64,000 nucleotides of DNA, taken from assembly GCF_025854275.1 (NCBI RefSeq), contig NZ_CP107567.1, positions 5,456,001-5,520,000 on the forward strand, in the 5' to 3' direction. The notes under the pieces are model-generated. The model was not told where the DNA came from. It ran no database searches and saw nothing but the letters and a program-made list of their open reading frames with translations. Below are positions 24,483 to 31,825 of this stretch, one piece after another. Position 1 is the stretch's first letter. Every line of letters begins with the position of its first letter. The DNA comes from Streptomyces peucetius (GTDB taxonomy: Bacteria > Actinomycetota > Actinomycetes > Streptomycetales > Streptomycetaceae). The position numbers and the translations under genes were made by a program.

Positions 24483-25140
24483 TTACGGAGTGACGCCGAT
24501 GTTGGTCAGTCCTTTCGTCTCCCCGGTGACCGTGTTCGACGCGTGGACGACGTTCGGCCGCTCACGGCACCTCGACGTGGACGTGAATCGAGGACAACAC
24601 CGGGACGTTCCCCCCGCCTGGGACCTTCGCCAACGGATACCAGACGCACCACCCCGCCGCCTCCCGGATAGCCGGCGCCCTTGACGTCGACGGGCTCGGC
24701 GGTGACGTACGGGCCGATGCGGCTGTTCTCCACGAGGACGCGGTCCGAGTGGTCCGCTCCGTCCTTGTTGCCGTGGCAGCCCCGCGGACCCGAGGTAGAG
24801 GCCCTCGCCGTACTGCGGCTTGACCAGCCCGGTGCGTTCGACGACGGAGTCGCGGATCACGCCGTCGGCGGAGGAGCGGCGGAAGTGCACCCCGTTTTCC
24901 TCCACGTGGTGCACATGCAGCCAGTCCAGGGTCACATGGTGCGAGTTCGTCCAGGACCACGCCTTCTTGGAGTCCCTGACGGTGAACCCGTGCAGCTTCC
25001 GGTACGGCGCCGAGTACAGCCAGAGTCCGTAGCCGGGGTCCCAGCCGGCGGTCGGCACGGGGCAGGACGGCGCCTTGCTCAAAACCGATCAACGTCCATG
25101 TATATGGACGACGATCTGACGGAGAGAGATTGTCGTGCAC
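24483..25140 (-). pseudogene. Broken right-handed beta-helix (parallel beta-helix) protein gene
   Basis: Reading leftward from about 25082, one frame gives a convincing beta-helix region: GYGLWLYSAPYRKLHGFTVR, NSHHVTLDWLHVHHVEENG, then VIRDSVVERTGLVK and GEGLYLGSA. The sense then jumps frame: ENSRIGPYVTAEPVDVKGAG (about 24731-24675), CVWYPLAKVPGGGNVPVLSS (about 24640-24580) and finally NVVHASNTVTGETKGLTNIG in the first frame again (about 24550-24490). At least three frameshifts and no proper N-terminus mean it is not functional as read. The family includes surface or secreted polysaccharide lyases and periplasmic copper-binding-type repeats; the original function is unknown. Sequencing error could explain one frameshift but hardly all. 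Confidence 0.72.
25093..25110. promoter_or_regulatory. Small inverted repeat upstream of the cellulase gene
   Basis: CGTCCAT-GTAT-ATGGACG has 7-base perfect arms. It lies about 65 bases before the larger palindrome at 25175 and may be part of the promoter region between the broken beta-helix gene and the cellulase. Confidence 0.35.
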
Positions 25141-25174
25141 CTTGCGAAACCCTTCCAGCCCTTGGTTCCATCGA

Positions 25175-25193
25175 GTTAGGAAAGTTTCCTAAC
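25175..25193. promoter_or_regulatory. 19-bp palindromic operator candidate before the cellulase gene
   Basis: GTTAGGAAAGTTTCCTAAC has perfect 9-base arms around a single G. It ends 26 bases before the ATG at 25220 and is strikingly AT-rich for this genome. A carbohydrate-responsive repressor is the likely binder. The well-known CebR-type box TGGGAGCGCTCCCA of Streptomyces cellulase genes is not seen here, so control would differ. Confidence 0.7.
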
Positions 25194-25219
25194 GTCCAAC
25201 TTCCGGATGGAGCCCCCAC

Positions 25220-26671
25220 ATGAGACCGGCTCGTTTCCAGCTACGCCCCGCCACGGCCGTGGCGGCACTCGGCAGCGCCCTGCTCCTCGCCCTCACCGCG
25301 GCACCCGCTCCGCCCGGCCTCGCCGCGCCGGCGGTGGACCGCGCGGCCCCCGCCGCCTCCGTGGCGGAGGCCGCCGCCCCCCGGATGACCGCGGAGATCA
25401 CCCGGACCTCGGTGTGGGACACCGGCTACACCGCAGGCGTGACCGTCGCCAACGGCGGTGACACCAAGGCCACCGGCTGGAAGGTCGAGTTCGACCTGCC
25501 CGCGGGGACGGAGGTCTCGAACCACTGGTCGGCCACCCAGGTGCGGAGCGGGCAGCACTACACCTTCACCAACGCCTCCTGGAACGGCGACATCGCCCCC
25601 GGCGGACAGGAAGGCTTCGGCTTCAACGCCCGGGGGAACGGACTGCCCCTCAACTGCACCGTCAACGGCCTGCCCTGCGACGGCGGCGACGGAACGCCCA
25701 CCGACCCGCCCACCGACCCGCCCGCGGACGGGACCCCCGTCGCCGTCAACGGACAGCTCGAGGTGTGCGGCACCAAGCTCTGCAACGAGCACGGCAACCC
25801 CGTCCAGTTGCGCGGCATGAGCACCCACGGCACCCAGTGGTACCCGCAGTGCCTGACCCGCGGCTCACTCGACGCCCTGGCGGACGACTGGAACGCCGAC
25901 GTCCTGCGGGTCTCCACATATGTGCAGGAGGAGGGTTACGAGACCGACCCCCGGCACTTCACCGATCTCGCCGACTCCTTGATCCAGCAGGCGACCGACC
26001 GGGGCATGTACGTGATCGTCGACTGGCACATGCTCAGCCCCGGCGACCCGTACCACAACCTGGACAACGCCCGGAAGTTCTTCACCGACATCGCCAACCG
26101 CAACAAGGGCAAGAACAACATCCTCTACGAGATCGCCAATGAGCCCAGCGGCGTGAGCTGGTCGAGGATCAAGAGCTACGCCGAGCAGATCATCCCGGTC
26201 ATCCGGAACATCGACTCCGACGCACCCGTCCTGGTCGGCACCCGCGCCTGGTCCTCGCTCGGCCTCTCCGAGGGCGGTGACGAGCGCGAGGTCGTGAACA
26301 ATCCGGTGAACGCCGCCAACATCATGTACACCTTCCACTTCTACGCCGCCTCGCACCGTGAGGAGAACCTGGCTGCCCTCTCCCGGGCGGCGGACCGGAT
26401 CCCCATGTTCGTCACCGAGTTCGGCACCCAGGACTACGCGGGTGAGGGTGCCAATGACTTCGCCATGTCCCAGCGCTACCTCGACCTGATGGCGGCCGAG
26501 AAGATCAGCTGGGTCAACTGGAACTTCTCGGACGACCACCGCTCGGGTGCCGTCTTCAAGACCGGCACCTGCAACAACGACGGCCCGTGGGCCGGTACGT
26601 CGTCCCTGAAGGAGGCCGGCGTCTGGATCCGCGACCGGATCCGGACCCCGGACAACTTCCCGACGAGCTGA
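25220..26671 (+). CDS. Secreted endoglucanase: CBM2 plus GH5 catalytic domain
   Basis: 483 residues from ATG 25220 (GGATGGAG upstream). Signal peptide about residues 1-35 (ATAVAALGSALLLALTAAPA), then a CBM2 cellulose-binding module (about 55-155; TSVWDTGYTAGVTVANGG, SWNGDIAPGGQ) and a Pro/Thr linker (DPPTDPPADG). The GH5 domain (about 175-480) has the acid/base Glu308 in YEIANEPS and the nucleophile Glu400 in FVTEFGT, with HMLSP and WVNWNFSDD typical of GH5 subfamily 2 endoglucanases. It cleaves beta-1,4-glucan internally outside the cell. The CBM2 sits at the N-terminus here. A palindrome in the promoter suggests repression. Confidence 0.95.
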   Translation: MRPARFQLRPATAVAALGSALLLALTAAPAPPGLAAPAVDRAAPAASVAEAAAPRMTAEITRTSVWDTGYTAGVTVANGGDTKATGWKVEFDLPAGTEVSNHWSATQVRSGQHYTFTNASWNGDIAPGGQEGFGFNARGNGLPLNCTVNGLPCDGGDGTPTDPPTDPPADGTPVAVNGQLEVCGTKLCNEHGNPVQLRGMSTHGTQWYPQCLTRGSLDALADDWNADVLRVSTYVQEEGYETDPRHFTDLADSLIQQATDRGMYVIVDWHMLSPGDPYHNLDNARKFFTDIANRNKGKNNILYEIANEPSGVSWSRIKSYAEQIIPVIRNIDSDAPVLVGTRAWSSLGLSEGGDEREVVNNPVNAANIMYTFHFYAASHREENLAALSRAADRIPMFVTEFGTQDYAGEGANDFAMSQRYLDLMAAEKISWVNWNFSDDHRSGAVFKTGTCNNDGPWAGTSSLKEAGVWIRDRIRTPDNFPTS

Positions 26672-26770
26672 CCCGCCACCGCCACCGCCACCTTCACCGC
26701 CCCGCGCCGCCCGTCCGGGCCTGACCCGGGCGCGGGCCCGCCGCCGCGCCGGCGCCGGGCCCCGGTACCG

Positions 26771-26838
26771 ACCGGTCGGGTCCACCGGCCGGTCGGGTCC
26801 ACCGGCCGGTCGGGTGCGCGGGCCGGTCGGATCCACCG
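26771..26838. repeat. 18-bp tandem repeats between the cellulase and AKR genes
   Basis: About 3.5 copies of CCGGTCGGGTCCACCGGC occur with an 18-base period; the third is diverged (CGGGTGCGCGGG). CCGGCCGG dyads at each join can form hairpins. The block lies between two convergent genes and may act as a terminator region. Confidence 0.75.
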
Positions 26839-26842
26839 GCGG

Positions 26843-27721
26843 TCAGGCCTCGAGTGACGCCGACTCGGCGGCGGTCAGCACGAGATCCGCTGCCGCGGCC
26901 GAGTCGGTGACGGTGCCCGGCCGGCTCGCGCCGGGAATCGGCACCACCGTCGGCGACTTCGCCAGCAGCCAGGCCAGAGCCACCTGCTGCGCGCTGACGC
27001 CCCGGTCGCGGGCCACGGCGTGGAACGCCTCGTACGGCCCGGTCGCGGCGAGGGCCGACGGGCCGTCCAGCGAGCTGCGCGATATCCCGCCCAGCGGGCT
27101 CCACGGCAGGAACGCCAGCCCCAGCTCCGCGCACAGCCGCAACTCCGGTTCGCTGTCGCGCACCTCGGGCGAGTACCGGTTCTGTACGGACACCAGCACG
27201 TCACCGAGCATCTCGTGGGCCAGCAGGATCTGGTCCGTGTCGACGTTCGAGATCCCCGCCCGCAGGATCGTCCCCTCGGCCAGCAGTTCCGTCAGTGCGC
27301 CCAGCGACTCGGCGTAGGGGACGTCCGGGTCCGGCTTGTGGAGCTGGTACAGCCCGATCGCGTCGCCGCCGAGGCGGGCCAGGGAGCCCTCGGCGGCCCG
27401 CTTGAGATGCTTCGGGTCGCCGTTCACGCTCCAGCCGCCGTCGGCGGTCCGGCCGCGCCCGCCCTTCGTGGCGACGAGCACGGAGCCGGTGTCACCCCCG
27501 TACTCGGACAGGGCGCGCGCGACCAGCAGTTCGCCGGGACCCGGTCCGGCGCCGGGTACGTGGTACGAGTCGGCCGTGTCGATCAGGGTGACGCCGGCGT
27601 CGAGCGCGGCGTGGATGGTGGCGACGGCCCGCCGCTCGTCAGGATGCCCCTCGATGGACAGCGGCATCGCCCCGTATCCGATCGCTCCGACGCGGAGATC
27701 TCCGATGGTGCGGTGGCGCAT
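26843..27721 (-). CDS. Aldo/keto reductase
   Basis: 292 residues from the ATG at 27721, whose A is also the last base of the upstream SDR stop (TGATG), so the two are coupled. The AKR barrel is intact: the catalytic set is Asp and Tyr in LIDTADSYH, Lys in VLVATKGG and His in LYQLHKPD. The cofactor end has IPGASRPGTVTDS. It reduces aldehydes or ketones with NADPH; the substrate cannot be told. Co-transcribed with an SDR-type epimerase; a Lrp regulator gene is divergent from the pair. Confidence 0.9.
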   Translation of the reverse strand: MRHRTIGDLRVGAIGYGAMPLSIEGHPDERRAVATIHAALDAGVTLIDTADSYHVPGAGPGPGELLVARALSEYGGDTGSVLVATKGGRGRTADGGWSVNGDPKHLKRAAEGSLARLGGDAIGLYQLHKPDPDVPYAESLGALTELLAEGTILRAGISNVDTDQILLAHEMLGDVLVSVQNRYSPEVRDSEPELRLCAELGLAFLPWSPLGGISRSSLDGPSALAATGPYEAFHAVARDRGVSAQQVALAWLLAKSPTVVPIPGASRPGTVTDSAAAADLVLTAAESASLEA

Positions 27722-28644
27722 CAGTCCTCGTCCTTCGGTGTCTTTCGCCCCGGCGCGTGCAGGGTCTCGGCGACCGCGGTGCCCAGCCATGCGGAGGTGT
27801 GGGTGAAAGGGAAGCCGAGCCGCGCGGCCCGGGTGTTGTCCATGGCGTAGGAACGGGCGAAGGAGAACGGGGAGAACGTGCCCACCTCCACCGAGGCGAA
27901 TTCCGCGGTGCCGCCGGTCACGCGCCGGACCGCCTCACAGATGTCGGCGGTGACGAGCGGGCCGTGGGAGTTCGCGTTCACCGGGCCGGTGAATTCCTGC
28001 CCCACTGCCCAGAAGAGGAAGTCGGCGATCTCGTCCACGGATATGTAGGTCGCGGGCCGGTTGTCCGCGGGGACGCGGATCGGCCTGCCGTCGCGCATAC
28101 GGGAGGCGTAGTGCTCGACGCGGCCGGTGAAGTCGTCCGCGCCGCCCAGGACATGGGCCGACCGCACGGACGCCCACGGCAGGCGGGGGTCCGCCGCGAG
28201 GACCGCTTCTGCCTGGCGCTTTCCCTCGCCGTAGTGCCGCTCCAGATATTCCGGGTCGTCCCAGGGGGCGTCGAGGTCGACGGTGACGCCGTGCGGGTCG
28301 ACGGCGTCCTCGCGGACGGGGGTGTCGGAGTCCTCGTACTCGTACACCTCGACCGTGGAGGTCAGGAGATAGCGGCCGGTGCGGCCGCCGAAGACGCGCC
28401 GGGCGGTCGCTGCCTGACGCGGCGTGTAGCAGACCTGGTCGACGACGACGTCGAAGGTCCGGTCGCCGAGGGCGTTGTGCAGCGATGCCTCGTCGTTCCT
28501 GTCGGCGACGAGATGGCGCACGCCCCCGGGCGGTGCGGAAGAGCCGCGATTGACGACGGTGACCCGGTCGCCGGCGGCAAGCAGTCGTGCGACGAGCCGC
28601 TTTCCGAAGTAGCGACTGCCCCCGATGACGCATACCTCGCGCAT
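27721..28644 (-). CDS. NAD-dependent epimerase/dehydratase (extended SDR)
   Basis: 307 residues from ATG 28644. The N-terminal Rossmann motif is CVIGGSRYFGKRLV, a variant of GxxGxxG seen in the CSP41-like/atypical SDR group. STVEVYEYED carries the position of the active Ser, and HYGEGKRQAE carries the YxxxK pair. The substrate domain is typical (PVNANSHGPLVTADICEAVRRV). Substrate unknown; it may be a sugar-nucleotide or a small metabolite. First gene of a two-gene unit with the AKR, divergent from the Lrp gene with 91 bases between. Confidence 0.88.
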   Translation of the reverse strand: MREVCVIGGSRYFGKRLVARLLAAGDRVTVVNRGSSAPPGGVRHLVADRNDEASLHNALGDRTFDVVVDQVCYTPRQAATARRVFGGRTGRYLLTSTVEVYEYEDSDTPVREDAVDPHGVTVDLDAPWDDPEYLERHYGEGKRQAEAVLAADPRLPWASVRSAHVLGGADDFTGRVEHYASRMRDGRPIRVPADNRPATYISVDEIADFLFWAVGQEFTGPVNANSHGPLVTADICEAVRRVTGGTAEFASVEVGTFSPFSFARSYAMDNTRAARLGFPFTHTSAWLGTAVAETLHAPGRKTPKDED

Positions 28645-28735
28645 TTCCCTGACTCCCCGATTCCTCGATTTCACCCGGTGTTACGGCTTCCGGTACCAGT
28701 GTTACGTTGACGGACGGCGTCCTGAAGGGGGAAAC

Positions 28736-29257
28736 ATGGGAGATCCGGCGTCGGAGCAGAGGGAACCACGGCAGTTGCGGCTCGCCGCCGGTGAAACGTC
28801 GGTGGGCGCCTTCGATGCGGTGGACCGGCACATCCTGGAGATCATGCAGAGCGACGGCCGGATCAAGCTCAGCGAGCTCGGCCGCCGGGTGCGACTGAGC
28901 CCCGCCGCGGTGACCGAACGCGTCCGCAGGCTGGAGACGTGCGGTGCGATCACCGGCTACGGCGCCCATGTGGCGCCCGCCCGGCTCGGCTACGGAATCC
29001 AGGCCTTCATCCGGATCGATCCGCACGCCGGCTACAACTTCAAGCATCCGCGGACGCTGGAGCTGCTGGAGCGGCCCGAGATCATCGAGGCGCACCATGT
29101 GGTCGGCGAGGACTGCTGGATCCTCAAGGTCGCGGTGACCGACACGGTCCATCTGGAGGAAGTGCTCGACCAGATCTCCGCGCTGGGCCGCACGGCGACG
29201 TCGATCGTGCTGACCTCACCGCTGCCCCGCAAACCCCTGCTGCCGCACGGCGGTTGA
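28736..29257 (+). CDS. Lrp/AsnC family regulator
   Basis: 173 residues from ATG 28736 with AAGGGGGAA upstream. The N-terminal HTH is DAVDRHILEIMQSDGRIKLS followed by LGRRVRLSPAAVTERVRRLE; the C-terminal RAM-type effector domain follows (VVGEDCWILKVAVTDTVHLE). There is an extra 25-residue N-terminus before the usual start of the family. Such proteins form octamers that respond to amino acids. Its likely targets are the divergent SDR-AKR genes and itself. Confidence 0.92.
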   Translation: MGDPASEQREPRQLRLAAGETSVGAFDAVDRHILEIMQSDGRIKLSELGRRVRLSPAAVTERVRRLETCGAITGYGAHVAPARLGYGIQAFIRIDPHAGYNFKHPRTLELLERPEIIEAHHVVGEDCWILKVAVTDTVHLEEVLDQISALGRTATSIVLTSPLPRKPLLPHGG

Positions 29258-29280
29258 CGGCGGCCGGAGCGGCGGCCGTT

Positions 29281-29302
29281 GCCTTGACGTCGGCGTCAAG
29301 GC
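29281..29302. promoter_or_regulatory. Palindromic operator candidate for the MerR-thioredoxin pair
   Basis: GCCTTGAC-GTCGGC-GTCAAGGC has perfect 8-base arms and ends 13 bases before the merR-like ATG. MerR proteins bind such dyads inside their own promoters. TTGACG (29284-29289) inside the left arm could be the -35 box; the start codon is so close that the message may be nearly leaderless. Confidence 0.65.
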
Positions 29303-29315
29303 TTACGGTCGGGTC

Positions 29316-29708
29316 ATGCGAATCGGCGAGCTCGCGGAGCGGGCCGGGACGACCACCCGCACCCTGCGCTACTACGAGTCCCGCGGGCTGCTGCCCGCCC
29401 GGCGTGCGGTGAACGGCTACCGCACCTACGACGAGGACGACCTGCGGCTGCTCCGGCAGATCCGGACCCTTCAGGACTTCGGGTTCGACCTGGAGGAGAC
29501 CCGGCCGTTCGTCGAGTGCCTGCGCGCGGGCCATCCGGCGGGCGACTCGTGCCCGGCCTCGATCGCCGTCTACCGGACCAAGCTCGCCGAACTGGACGCC
29601 CTCATCGGGCAGTTGCGGTCCGTGCGGGCGCAGGTCGGTGCGCAGCTCATGCGGGCCGAGGCGCAACTGCCGCAAGGCCCGGACCCACAGTGCGAATTCG
29701 GAGGCTGA
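29316..29708 (+). CDS. MerR family regulator with three cysteines
   Basis: 130 residues. The MerR HTH and wing are standard: MRIGELAERAGTTTRTLRYY, then ESRGLLPARRAVNGYRTYDE. A coiled dimerisation helix follows (VYRTKLAELDALIGQLRSVR). Cys68, Cys79 and Cys126 sit at the sensor end (ECLRAGHPAGDSCP and the C-terminal PQCEFGG). This suggests metal or thiol/oxidant sensing, though the exact spacing of SoxR, ZntR or CueR is not matched. Its stop is followed after only 3 bases by a thioredoxin gene, so a redox signal is the best guess. Confidence 0.88.
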   Translation: MRIGELAERAGTTTRTLRYYESRGLLPARRAVNGYRTYDEDDLRLLRQIRTLQDFGFDLEETRPFVECLRAGHPAGDSCPASIAVYRTKLAELDALIGQLRSVRAQVGAQLMRAEAQLPQGPDPQCEFGG

Positions 29709-29711
29709 CGA

Positions 29712-30047
29712 ATGATCCACGCAGAAGGTGTCGCCGCCGTGACGGACACGGACTTCGACACCGAGGTGCTGGGCGCGGACCGCCCGGTTCTCGTCGAGTT
29801 CGCCGCGGACTGGTGCGGCCCCTGCCGCCAGCTCGCCCCGGTGCTGAGCGCGGTCGCGAAGGAGGAGACGGCACGGCTGAAGGTGCTCCAGATCGACGCG
29901 GACACCAATCCGGAGACGGTCACGCGCTACGGCGTGCTGTCCATGCCGACCCTGATGGTCTTCCACGGGGGCAAGCCCGTGAAGTCCATGGTCGGCGCCC
30001 GTCCCAAGCGCCGGCTCCTGCAGGAACTGGAGGACGTGCTCGGCTGA
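29712..30047 (+). CDS. trxA: Thioredoxin
   Basis: 111 residues, normal thioredoxin length. The classical active site WCGPC has Cys35 and Cys38, and the cis-Pro region is VLSMPTLMVFHGG. It reduces disulfides in cytoplasmic proteins with thioredoxin reductase. It starts 4 bases after the last base of the MerR gene, so the two form one operon and the regulator probably controls it in response to oxidants or a metal. The symbol is by family; Streptomyces has several thioredoxins. Confidence 0.94.
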   Translation: MIHAEGVAAVTDTDFDTEVLGADRPVLVEFAADWCGPCRQLAPVLSAVAKEETARLKVLQIDADTNPETVTRYGVLSMPTLMVFHGGKPVKSMVGARPKRRLLQELEDVLG

Positions 30048-30102
30048 CCGGCACCCCACCCCGCCCCACCCCACCTCGCCCCGGCGCCCCGCCGCGGCCG
30101 CC

Positions 30103-31542
30103 TCAGACCAGCCGGCGGATCTCGCCGCGCACGCGGTAGAAACCGGACTGCGCCGGGTGCAGCGCGTCCACCACGTACCGTGCGCCCACTTCGCGTATCC
30201 CGCGGGGGAACTGGACGTTCCAGGAGGGCTCGAAGCCGTCCGAGACGACGTGCACCCGCAGCTTCCCGCCCACCTGGACGCACTCCACCACGACGCCGCC
30301 GGCCGGTGGTGACGAAACCGTGGCCACCGCCCTGAGGGAGGCCGCGGGGGTGTAGGTCGGCAGCGCGGCGGCGGACTTGACGTCCTTGGCGACGGGGACC
30401 GTGCCCTGCTGGGCGGAGGCGACCGCCGACTCGCTCGCGTCCATGCACACCAGCGAGCCCTCGGTGGTGACCATGTACAGCTTCTCCTCGTGGTACTGCA
30501 TGGACAGGGCGGACCCGTCGCCGGTACGGAGCTTCCACAGGCGCCTGCCGTCGGCGGCGAAGCAGTAGACCGAGGACGAGGAGTCGCCCGCGAACACGTA
30601 CCGCCCGTCCGGCGAGGTGGCGCACGAGTACACCGCCGTGTCGCAGCGGAACGTGGCCTCGATGGTGCCCGTCCGCTTCGACAGGCGCTGCACCACGTGC
30701 CGGGCCGTGCCGGCGTATACGGAGGTGTCCTCCTGCCAGCCGAAGAGCACGGCGCCGGTCGTCGGCGTGTGCCACAACTCGCCGCTGCCGTCGGGGCAGT
30801 ACGCGGTGACGCCCCGCTGGTGGCCGTGGTACACGGCCTGTTCGTCCGCCCGCACCATCCAGGCGTGCTCGCCGGACGACTTCCGGGCCCACTGGTACTC
30901 GTCCTCGTGGTCGATGACGGTGAGACCGCCGTCGACGCCGGAGACCTTGAGCACGCCCTCCCTGATGTCGAGCCAGAGGATGTCGACGTCAGCCGCTATG
31001 TCGTACGCGGCGAACGGCAGCTTCGACGACAGGTCGTACACCTTGCCGTCGTCGCAGCCCGCGTAGATCCAGAAGTCGTCCGCCACCAGGCACTTGACGC
31101 CGTCCGGCAGGGAGTACCGGGCCAGTACCTCACCGTCGTGACCGAGGGTGTAGACGTCACCGGCCTGGTTGCCCACCCAGCAGCGGTCCTCGTCGATGTG
31201 GATGCCGAAGGCGGCGGAGCCTGTCCGGAACCGCCACAGGACCGGTGCCGTGGAGCGTGCGGTGGACGGCGCCGACGTCACCTGGCGGCGCGTCACCGGA
31301 CGCGCGGCGCGCTGTCCCTGCACGGCGGGCGCGTACCCTTTGCGCACCTTCTCGCCGATCTTCTTCGCCGCGGCGGCCTGCGCCTTCTCGACGGTCGGGA
31401 AGGACGACGTCTGCAGCTGTCCGGCAGCTCCGATCCGGCCGTAGCGCACCGAGACGGACGTCCCCTCCACGACCACCTCGTAGAACTTGTGCGCCGTGCC
31501 GTCGTCCTGCGACAGCTCCAGATACGTCTTCGTCCGCGACAT
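30103..31542 (-). CDS. WGR-domain protein with a beta-propeller
   Basis: 479 residues from ATG 31542 (GGGGAGGGG upstream). Residues about 1-80 are a WGR domain (YLELSQDDGTAHKFYEVVVE, VSVRYGRIGAAGQ, KIGEKVRKGY), a nucleic-acid-binding module known from PARP1-3 and bacterial proteins. Residues about 110-400 are repeated strands of a PQQ/WD40-like propeller (YVFAGDSSSSVYCFAADGRR; MVTTEGSLVCMDASE). The last 75 residues are a separate beta-rich tail. No PARP catalytic domain and no signal peptide. It may read DNA or RNA ends or bind proteins; function unknown. Divergent from helD, with 283 bp between starts. Confidence 0.82.
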   Translation of the reverse strand: MSRTKTYLELSQDDGTAHKFYEVVVEGTSVSVRYGRIGAAGQLQTSSFPTVEKAQAAAAKKIGEKVRKGYAPAVQGQRAARPVTRRQVTSAPSTARSTAPVLWRFRTGSAAFGIHIDEDRCWVGNQAGDVYTLGHDGEVLARYSLPDGVKCLVADDFWIYAGCDDGKVYDLSSKLPFAAYDIAADVDILWLDIREGVLKVSGVDGGLTVIDHEDEYQWARKSSGEHAWMVRADEQAVYHGHQRGVTAYCPDGSGELWHTPTTGAVLFGWQEDTSVYAGTARHVVQRLSKRTGTIEATFRCDTAVYSCATSPDGRYVFAGDSSSSVYCFAADGRRLWKLRTGDGSALSMQYHEEKLYMVTTEGSLVCMDASESAVASAQQGTVPVAKDVKSAAALPTYTPAASLRAVATVSSPPAGGVVVECVQVGGKLRVHVVSDGFEPSWNVQFPRGIREVGARYVVDALHPAQSGFYRVRGEIRRLV

Positions 31543-31825
31543 GGCAGACCCCTCCCCAGGACCCAACAGACGGCCGTCCCCGCCCGTTCCCACTGCGAAG
31601 AACGCTACGGGCCACCACTGACAAGGGCCGGTCCACGCGGCCCGCGCCGCACGTGCGGAGGCCGCCCCGACACGTCCCCGAGGACACAAGAAACCCCGGT
31701 CCGAATTGACGGCCGGGGTATTTCGCTGCGTATATTGGTGGTTTCCGTGTTGGTGAATCCGCAGCACCATGGAGAAGCGTCACGGAGAAGTTCAATAAAC
31801 GAATCCTATCGCGTCAGGAGCTGAA

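Noticed and set aside
26771..26838. Tandem repeats considered as a CRISPR array
   Set aside because: Units are 18 bases with no unique spacers and no cas genes nearby. They are simple GC-rich tandem repeats.
31543..31825. Search for a rifamycin-associated element upstream of helD
   Set aside because: No matching inverted repeat could be found by eye. The only notable signal is an AT-rich stretch and AGGAG before the TTG start.
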